Source: Aricia agestis (lineage: Eukaryota > Arthropoda > Insecta > Lepidoptera > Lycaenidae). From it: a stretch of DNA of 64,000 bases. Where the stretch lies: NCBI RefSeq assembly GCF_905147365.1, contig NC_056409.1, forward strand, positions 4,779,001 through 4,843,000, read 5' to 3'. Within the stretch, counting starts at the first letter, position 1, and each line of letters starts with the position of its first letter. The position numbers and the translations under genes are program-made. Under the pieces are notes generated by a model, which saw only the letters and a program-made list of their open reading frames with translations, ran no database searches and was not told the DNA's origin. Positions 55,554-64,000 of the stretch are shown in pieces.

Positions 55554-56218
55554 AAATTTGATTGTCGATTTGTCAGGAACAATTCGCAAGTCTAGAGACC
55601 TTTAGTTTGCATTTTATCCTCATTCAGTAGGAATCTACATGTCAGAATCTACATTTGAATAGTTTAATTTCTTTCTCCACAGCATATCCACAATATGGCT
55701 TAGTGAGAGCGACGTGCGTGCGACGGGCTATAACAGACTTGATATTTTCTTTATCTCGCAGTTCTCATACTGTATACTATTACCAGTTTGCGGATTACGA
55801 ATATTGTATCGTATTCATCCTTTGTGAGCCTTTTGTTGTTTTACAACTTGGCATACCCGCTAAAACTATTGTTGATAATTGATTACGTTTTGAGACCAGA
55901 CTAAAATATAATAATCATGGACAACTTTTGCTACGGAAATATTATTAGGTACTTAAAAATCAACTGTTTCTCACAAACGTGCTAAGGCGATCATTTTTGC
56001 AAGTAGAAAAAAAATCGCAACCGTATCAATAATTAGTATCAATCAATAATGCTCAGACTTTCTTTTGCAATGTTGTGTCGCTGGAGGATGGATTTTAATT
56101 AAAGTATGACTAAATATCACAATAATGATGTTGGTCTGTCAATAGTGCTCACATGTAAGTTCGATACATCTGTCATACTAGTTTCATGTCCAATTTAGCA
56201 TAAACGTTCAGGTTTATT

Positions 56219-56418
56219 GGTTTTTTTTTAATGAAATAAGGGGGCAATCGAGCAAACGGGTCACCTGATGGAAAGCAACTTCCGTCGCCCATGGACACTC
56301 GCAGCATTAGAAGAGCCGCAAGTGCGTTGCCGGCCTTTTAAGAGGGAATATGGTAATAGGGGAGGGAAGAGAAGGGAATAGTTGAGGGTAGGGAAGGGAA
56401 TAGTTTCACGCCGGTTTT
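56219..56418 (-). mobile_element. SINE family B, truncated
   Basis: Tail and middle present (gagcaaacgggtcacctgat, gttgccggccttttaagagg); the head stops after cacgccggttttc. Confidence 0.8.
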
Positions 56419-56424
56419 CAAATG

Positions 56425-57575
56425 GTCTGGTAAGCCCATTGACAACTCAATATTTTTGTTATACAATAGTAAAGCATTAATTACAATATCCAATACGTTT
56501 TCTAATATATTGAACTAATAATTTACATGTATGTTCATCAGAACAATATTAATAGTCATTATACATAATTATACCTCAAGCTGAGCATATGATTGAAAAA
56601 TTTCGGTCGCACCGCCATTACACTATTGTGACTACGAGTATAATTTAAAAAACGTTGAAAATATTATTTATTAGTATATTTTATAGCGCTTACGACATTT
56701 ATTGTTTATTTTAGACCACACCGTTATATTACAGTCGCTAGAAGATGTGTTAATTCTTACGTTTTATGACTGAAGATGATTTCTAATTATATTTTTTGGA
56801 GTATCATTCTCCTTAACGAAACCATGTTTTATTCCCACAAAAATTACACATATTTTTTGTTATTGATTTTAATTCCAATGCCTTCATTAAATTACTTAAA
56901 CACTAATTATGAAGTTACGATATAGCTTATTTACTCAGTTGCATGAAAATTAACGCACACATACACAATATAACAATGCACACATGCACAGAGGACAGAA
57001 CGGCAGGTGGAGTCACTGATTCTTCGGCGATAATAATTTGCCTAACTGGTTCTTCTCTTATTATTCCACTATGTAATATCATAGCGACGATCATTTACTG
57101 CATGCGGCATACAATGCTCTTGTAGATTGTAACTAATTCTGGATGCACTAAGACGTTCTTCAGTGGAATATGCGAGGTAGGAACAGTCGTGGATGTTTTT
57201 TAATGAAATAATATTGTGGTCAGTAGCCCTACGTCCGGCAGATAAGCCGGCTTATTGCGACACTTAATTATCATGATTATGGGGATGCTTCAAAGAATAC
57301 GGGTAAACGCTTTGTTTACTGGAATAACTAGACTGGAGACGCAAATATTATCTGAGAATGCGAGGATATCTGCTTATCTTGTATCTGATTTATTGTTGAT
57401 TACATTCCAGACATAAGAACATGCAAAGTTTGCCTTAACATAATACAGTTTAACGTTTCTTCCAAGCACCCTTGAGATCATATTAATGTCAATGGGGTTT
57501 TCGTTGCTGGTCACGACTTGCAGAAGAAGCAGTGTGGTGTTTCATGCTTGTTTTAACCCATAATAATATAATAAT
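56425..57575. other. no gene supported
   Basis: No motif in the short frames. Confidence 0.45.
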
Positions 57576-57580
57576 ATCAA

Positions 57581-57826
57581 TGGACGCTTCACACCACGTC
57601 AGTCTGGTCCTGTGCTAGTACCTGAAGGACTTGTGTTACGGGTACCAGTATATTTAATAATTTTATACTATACATATATTTAAGATTTTTATTATACTAT
57701 TAATAATACATATATTTAATACACTTCGATGACCCAGGAACTTTGAAAACTTTTTGTTCCGTCGGCGGGATTCGAACCCGTGACCCCCGGGCTTGTGCTA
57801 CCAATAGCCCACCACAGAGGTCGTCA
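57581..57826 (-). mobile_element. tRNA-derived SINE, family A
   Basis: tggacgcttcacaccacgtc to ccacagaggtcgtc, with the complement of ggttcgaatcccgccgacgg. Confidence 0.83.
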
Positions 57827-57829
57827 AAC

Positions 57830-58760
57830 CACCATACCCCATAAGCTCACCGGTGAGCGAGACACAATAGATTTCCAAGAATCCGCGATCAAAGGATTAA
57901 AAAACACTGTTCAAGTTTTTTTTTTAAGTAAATAAGCAAATAGACACCTGAAACGCCAACTCTGGACGTCCAAAAAACTCCTCTTTAACAGAGTCTGCCA
58001 GAAACCATGACTTTCTCCGACGCCTAATGGCGATAAATGGTTCTACCACGGGAATACCAATAACACAATACAGACATCAATGACAATTGTCTGCTGTCAA
58101 TAATTGTCATCTCAATTACATTCTGATCGATCATGATCCATGATCCATGCGGCAGAGGGCAGCAAGGCCAGATCAATATTGTTGGACAATGGCCAATTAA
58201 CGCTGACTACAATTAAATCAGACGGGGCCATTATAAATTATCCTTTTGATTATTTGTATAGAGCTGTTGCAACTTGGAATATTTTAAGTTTTAATTTATT
58301 TACGATCCTTGCAAATAGACTTGCCACATTCTAAAAATACCATTAGTTGGTCTACATTCGCAATAAAATCATTTATTTTGCGGTATCTATACCAATCTAA
58401 AAGGTTCGTCGTTTTCAGCGTAGTTAACATAATATCTAGTAGCGAATAAAAGTAAAGCCTAAACTCTAAAGTATGCCTGTCATACTTTTAGTTCCTACAA
58501 CGTCTGTTGAAAGTATTTAAATAGAAAACTAAATAAAACTTGAATAATTTGATGACCAATTTGTAATATTCATTTTATTATTTTTAATCTCATATCCTTT
58601 ACGTTGCACATGCAGCTGTTTTTGCGTATGCAAGCAGTAAACGAACTTGCTACGCAATCAGTATTTTTTTCATCGGCAACCTGTATGAGGAAAATGTTTA
58701 TTACAGACGCATGACAACAGTAATTCATAATAATTGGTATCTATATTTTTAAACACCGTT
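57830..58760. other. no gene supported
   Basis: The 64-codon frame at 58140 shows no motif. Confidence 0.4.
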
Positions 58761-58767
58761 GAGCAAA

Positions 58768-58921
58768 AAAACATTATTCGCGTGGGAACGAACGAACGGA
58801 AAAGTATCCTATGTTCTTTCCCGGGACTAAAAGTAAGTACCTCCATACTAAACAGAAAAATCGTTCAGCAGTTTCGGCGTGAAGAGGTAACGTACAGACA
58901 CACTTTGACATTTATAATATT
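58768..58921 (-). repeat. Helitron-like fragment
   Basis: ttattcgcgtgggaacgaac, tttcccgggactaaaagtaa, tcagcagtttcggcgtgaag, tttgacatttataatattat. Confidence 0.5.
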
Positions 58922-59849
58922 ATAGTAAGGTATAGTAAAGTATACTTTACTATAATAATAAAGTGTGCACTAGCAATATTGTAGCGATGTCGTAGCAGCT
59001 CTACGAATATATTTCTCATCAATTGGCCGATAGTATCCGCCGCCCACATGACCGCGTATTGTTCTGGGGTAGTGTAGATAGTGCCTTATTTATTATGAAA
59101 CAAGGTTTCACCACGTGAGAATCAGTGTGCATGGGCCTTATGAAGTAAGATTTTCTGAGCATGCTTCGAAATTGTCCACGCACTTATAATAATTGGGATC
59201 GACATCTTTAGTATAGTAATTTATGTGTGTACGTAGAATAATTTCAAGTTAGCAGTCAGCCCGCAATTGTCCTAGCTAAATTTGGAAAAACTCGAAATGT
59301 GTTTTTCCAAGGTAAGCTTCCCAAACGACGGCTTCTCTAGGAGCTGCGCTCTAAAGTCTTAACTCTAAACCAATAGAGGCGTACCATACACACATAAACA
59401 ATGAACAATTAATTATATTATGCGTTCAAAAATAGAATATCCTGTTAGGAAATAAAGGAAGTCTATTTTATGCTGTCACACTAAGCTATGATAGAGCTAT
59501 AAATTATTGCTTTGCAAACTAATCTACAGTGTTCATAAACTGAATTGTCGCTGGTTTAATTTAGTATCGAGCTACTGCCTGATCATCGAACCCGCTACCT
59601 CGTAATTACTAATTTGAAAGTTGCGTGCTCACTGCTCAGGATAATCTAACATTGTAGTGACTGGAAAGTTAACCTTCGTGGAGAGAACGTTTACGAACAT
59701 CACATGTTTTGCATGTGGGGAAATGTCTTATAATGCAGTTTAACTAAGTAATATTAATACCTCGATCGTGGAAAAACCAGACACAATAGCTTATCTATTG
59801 TTGTCGCGCTCGCCGGTGATCACTTGGGGCTTAACGCATTAATTGTTAA

Positions 59850-60130
59850 CGTTGTGAGCCAGGGGTCTCGTGGCCAAGGGTTCGTTTCCGTGTTGGGACT
59901 TGGGACAGTAAAGGAAAGTTTGTTTTCAAGTTTGATACGGATGATCAGTTAATAAACTATAACTAAACACTACGCATCGTAGAGGCCTCCAAAAACGCAG
60001 TCCATTAATTAATCAAGTTACAATAGTAAAGAAGAAAAGGTGCACTCTTACGATGTGACATACATTCGGGCGCTATAAATTTACTCCTCTACAAATATAA
60101 CCTGTCACCATCACAGAGTTGGAGATATTT
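59850..60130 (+). repeat. old copy of SINE family C
   Basis: agggttcgtttccgtgttgg stands where the B-box should be, and cgggcgctataaatttactc matches the tail of the younger copies. Confidence 0.5.
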
Positions 60131-60499
60131 TAATTGTGAAGATTCAATATCTAATTAGTAATCTTTATTGAATAAGTGTTTTTCAAAGAGCCCGGTAATA
60201 AGGAAACTTACAAATTACGGCTAGAACACTTACTAGGGGCAATTTTCTCTCTCGTTGTCAAGTCAATGAATAACTAAATGCTATACAAAATTGTATTACG
60301 GATTATCAGAGATAGCCTATATAGTCGATGCAGATTATAATTATGGTTTACTTAACAAGAGATTCATTCATTAACCTTATGAACGCAGCCAATAAAGTAC
60401 ATGGGTTTTATCGACAACATCGCAACACTAACATGGCTCCGCGGAAGCGAGATACTATTTAATTGGCGTGAAAACTCAATAATTGTAGATAAAAATCAG

Positions 60500-60770
60500 C
60501 GGCCGGCAGCAGAGGACCAATTACAGCACTAGTGTGGCACTACACCGCCGACCGTCCGCTTGTTATAGTGATGGGCTCGCGCGTTGTCAAAAATATCGAT
60601 ATCAAATTCAAAATTCAAATGTCAATGTAATAGTAGACACTTTTTTATTTTAGAATTTAGATTCAATACTGTTCTGCTCTTCTGTATTGGTAGAATTCGT
60701 TAGATAGTATACAGCCGAGCGTCCGCTTGTTTTAGTGATGGGATGTTAGTTATCAAAATATATCGATATG
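60500..60770. repeat. diverged local duplication
   Basis: cgtccgcttgttatagtgat and cgtccgcttgttttagtgat, each followed by tatcgatat, about 180 bases apart. Confidence 0.45.
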
Positions 60771-61819
60771 ATTGTTTAGTACAATGAGATAGAATTATTA
60801 CTGCTCTTCTATTTTAGTTATGTAGTTAATGGGATAATCCTTTCTATTACAATGAACAAATTGTTTATTGAATTTTGATACTTTTGAGTATTATAATATT
60901 ATACAATGTGTCCCGACACCGGTGTCCGATCCTTAAATGTCATGATGTATGGCATATTTTATTGACATATTGGCTTTCAAAAATTTGTTTTCTCCAACTT
61001 TTGAAAAAAAAAATGTTCATCATACTATATCTGATCAATACTTCTGAAAATCGTTATAACTTCTAAGCTATCTAACTTAGAGCATAGAAGTAAAGGAATA
61101 TATTTAAGATGAAAATCTCCTATATCTTTTTAAAATAAAAAAATACCAGTTTGATGCGCTAGATTTTTCACAAAAAGCAATTAATTTAAAAAATGCCCAT
61201 TTTTTCCTTAAACTTTGGTTTTTCTATGTTTAATTCCACGAAATTTTATAACATATTGCCTGTGTCAGCGTACAAGCTTAGCCATCAAATGAGACCTTTT
61301 TTATCTTCATAGGATATTAATTACATGAGAAGTATTGGTCAGATTAGTGTGAAAGCCTGAGAAAAACTAAAATGGCTGCCTTTGCATTGACCATAGTAGG
61401 GAAGTTACCTAAGAAAATTAATCGATAATTTAAAAATAGCGAATCGCTTCGTAAAGGAATTGCAATCGAAATTATCGATTTCGTACTGACGTTTCAGAGT
61501 GGCGCTGGCGATTTAAAATGGCCGCCCTTTTTATCGATTTGATTTCGATTCAATAGTCAATCTCTATTGGCATAAGTTCCATTTCATGCATCTGACATTT
61601 TTCAAATATTTTCGTAACAATAATTTTCACAGTTAAAATTTATAATTTTATATTAATAAGTTAGCATTTAGCAACTTTTCATTTTTATTCATTTACAATT
61701 ATGGGAAACATTTGTTTTTGTAGATGGAATATAATTTATTTTGTTTTCTTGTAAAAAGACCCGTAAAAAGGAATATGAGAAATGTCACCCATATCATCTT
61801 AAAACGCACAAACTATAAC

Positions 61820-61970
61820 ATCAATACAAACAAAAACTAATCTTGGACAAAACCACGTAAGGTGTCACAAAGTTGCAAAATCTTAAATTGGTAAAACTTT
61901 GGCAGCTCAAATCTTCGAAATGTGACACTTTACGCGGTTTTGTTCAAGATTATTTTTTGCTTGTATTGAT
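61820..61970. repeat. 50-bp inverted repeat
   Basis: atcaatacaaacaaaaacta and ccacgtaaggtgtcaca are mirrored by tgtgacactttacgcgg and ttgcttgtattgat around a 50-base centre. Confidence 0.75.
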
Positions 61971-62854
61971 TTTAGCTATCCATTTTTTTAAAAAATATTC
62001 GTGAACGCAGAAAAACACAATGGCGGAAAGTAGGTCGGCCAGGCTCCATACAAAAATCTTCATACTCCTTTACACTAATTTTATCCATGAGTAGTGAGTA
62101 CCTTAATACCTTAACGCTTTTGTAATATTTATTAATATCGTCGATACCATGACCCATCCCTATAATTTCACGTGCGGTTTTTCAGTGTGCACGCGGCCCT
62201 AACAAGTCATTAGTCGAGCGCGGCCCTTTATTTGGGCCAGGTCTGAGGTCCACTTGCTCATTGTTTTTGTTTCATTCAAGTATTGAGTAATTAAGTAGGG
62301 TACATTAATGAGTAATCAAATCGAGAACGATTTCGAACGGAAAGGGCTTAAATGTTGCCAGGACAATAATTTCAAAAACTCAAAAAAAAAAAAAAATGCT
62401 TGCTCATGGTTACAATTGATCTTTCTAGGATTCCATGTACACAATGGGTAAAAAACGGGCTTCGAAATAAAAAAAAATGGCCCCCGATATAGAGAAGGAC
62501 ATATACCACTTTTTATGAAGACATAATGTATGTACGATTTCTTTGGTATTTACCTTTGGACATTTCAACTGTCATGGAATGTACATGCACACCCTTAAAA
62601 GTTGGAACGTAACGTGATATTATAATACAAACCGTTTGGTCACCGGTCGGCGGTCAGTGTAATCAATATACAAATATTCGTTGTCGTGTGTTGATACAAT
62701 CGCGTGAATACCCACAGTATCAAGAGCTCATCTTCGTCACTACCACGGATACTCGAATCAAACTCTTTGGAATTTCATTCGAGAACCTTACGGGTTTCAC
62801 CCCAACATAAAGTCGACGTCAAAAATCTCGAGATTTTGAAACGTCGATTGTGTA

Positions 62855-63354
62855 GAGCTTGTCTAATTTGAAATGACGCTCCCGACCACTTCAAATAAAT
62901 AAATAAATAAAACGTTTATAATATAATATATATAATATCTAAGGACGCTTCACACCACGTCAGTCTGGCCCCGTGCTAAGTACATAAAGGACTTGTGTTA
63001 CAGGTACCAGACAACGCAAATATATTTAATACTTTTATACCATACATATATTTGAGATTTTTATTATATCATACACATATTTAATACACATCCAGACCCG
63101 GGAACATTGAAAACTTTTTGTTCCGTCGGCGGGATTCGAACCCGCGACCCCCGGCTTGAGTTACCAACGCGCTCACCACTGAGCCACAGAGGTCGTCGAG
63201 GTTTATTCTGCCACCATTCAAATATGTTACACTGTATATTAATATGACATAATATAGGTAGGTATTATAGGTAGGTCACTAGTTGATATATAAATGAAAA
63301 ATGTTGTACTGTGAATACGAGAGAGGGGCGCGTCATTTTAAATTAGACAAGCCC
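62855..63354. mobile_element. inverted-repeat element carrying a SINE
   Basis: gagcttgtctaatttgaaat and its near complement aattagacaagccc lie outside the SINE at 62942-63197. Confidence 0.6.
62942..63197 (-). mobile_element. tRNA-derived SINE, family A
   Basis: ggacgcttcacaccacgtca to gagccacagaggtcgtc; the most complete tRNA-like head of the family (complement of gtggctcagtggtgagcgcg). Confidence 0.85.
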
Positions 63355-63359
63355 TATCG

Positions 63360-64000
63360 GGCTATACAAGTAGTCGCTGGGTGCAGTTACATTGTTTTGT
63401 TTATTTGAAGAACTTTCAACTGAGCGACAGTTATAATTATTAAGGTTTTTATGATTTGGGACTCGTTTAACAAACTCGCGAAACTGATGATTTTTGTGAA
63501 AATATTTTGTTAATAATAATAAGACATAACAGTAAAAGAAAATTCATTTATATTAAGGGTTAGACTGCGTTGAGCAGAGTTACCGTACAGCCATTATTTT
63601 TGTGCCTAAACATAATAACATAATATATTTCATAAAAGCAGTGGATCATATTACACACTACCTGTAGTTTTCATTTTATACCTCGCTTAATCGAACGAAA
63701 AAATACATCTTTTGAATCGAAGAGTTGGATAAATTTGTATCGAACTTTTCTACGTTCGAGAACCTTTGGTAGTTGTTCTAAGCGCGGGTTCCCGAGCCGT
63801 GAACGATGCGATCACTCGACCCCGGAATACATTATCTGGTCGTGGTCGCATAATACCGAATACCGCGATATGGTAAATACCATTGATCACCAAACCCAGC
63901 CAGGAGATGAGGGAAATAGACCATTGTGAGAATAAATTGGACCCAGACCCTACCTGACCAGTGACCAGTGGCAGGTACAAGTAGACCAATGTGAGGAAAA
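63360..64000. other. no gene supported
   Basis: Overlapping frames on both strands at 63735-63989 show no motif; the window ends in them. Confidence 0.4.

Overview
The window looks like nuclear DNA of a moth or butterfly. It is AT-rich, has GT-AG introns, and about half of what can be recognised is transposon-derived: tRNA-headed SINEs, a SINE family ending in a LINE tail, many short hAT-type elements, palindromic TA-flanked elements and Helitron-like fragments. The order is inferred from this repeat style; no gene fixes the species. There is no bacterial or phage organisation, no CRISPR array, and no free-standing tRNA or rRNA gene.

One protein-coding gene is well supported, on the minus strand. 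Twelve exons between 26492 and 9810 join with matching splice phase into about 514 residues: an acidic, Ser/Thr-rich N-terminal part, five C2H2 zinc fingers (exons 23415-23534, 22531-22694, 21604-21715, 20358-20467, with the last His in 18959-19059), then a long low-complexity tail. This is a typical layout for a nuclear DNA-binding regulator. Neither the start codon nor the final stop was found with confidence, so both ends are open. The tail appears to have alternative ends: exon 15961-16096 can be followed in frame by 12434-12493, by 14139-14299 (stop TAA), or by the Cys/Pro-rich block 14676-14824 (stop TAG).

Region by region: 1-9800 holds repeats, a CpG-dense patch (4020-4120) and an unassigned open frame (3219-3509). 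At 10213-12320 lies a 2.1 kb foldback element with a small cysteine-bearing frame in its centre and two younger insertions. The zinc-finger gene runs from 9810 to 26492 (perhaps 31669) with introns full of miniature elements, an 8 x 32 bp minisatellite, a solo LTR and a nearly identical extra copy of a finger exon. From about 27 kb to 64 kb no gene could be supported; this part is repeats in otherwise unassigned sequence.

No new multi-gene system is visible. The observations most worth a second look are the duplicated, frameshifted finger exon, the competing 3' ends with a short inverted shared segment, the opposite-strand coding-like blocks in an intron, and several nested insertions whose empty sites can be read directly.
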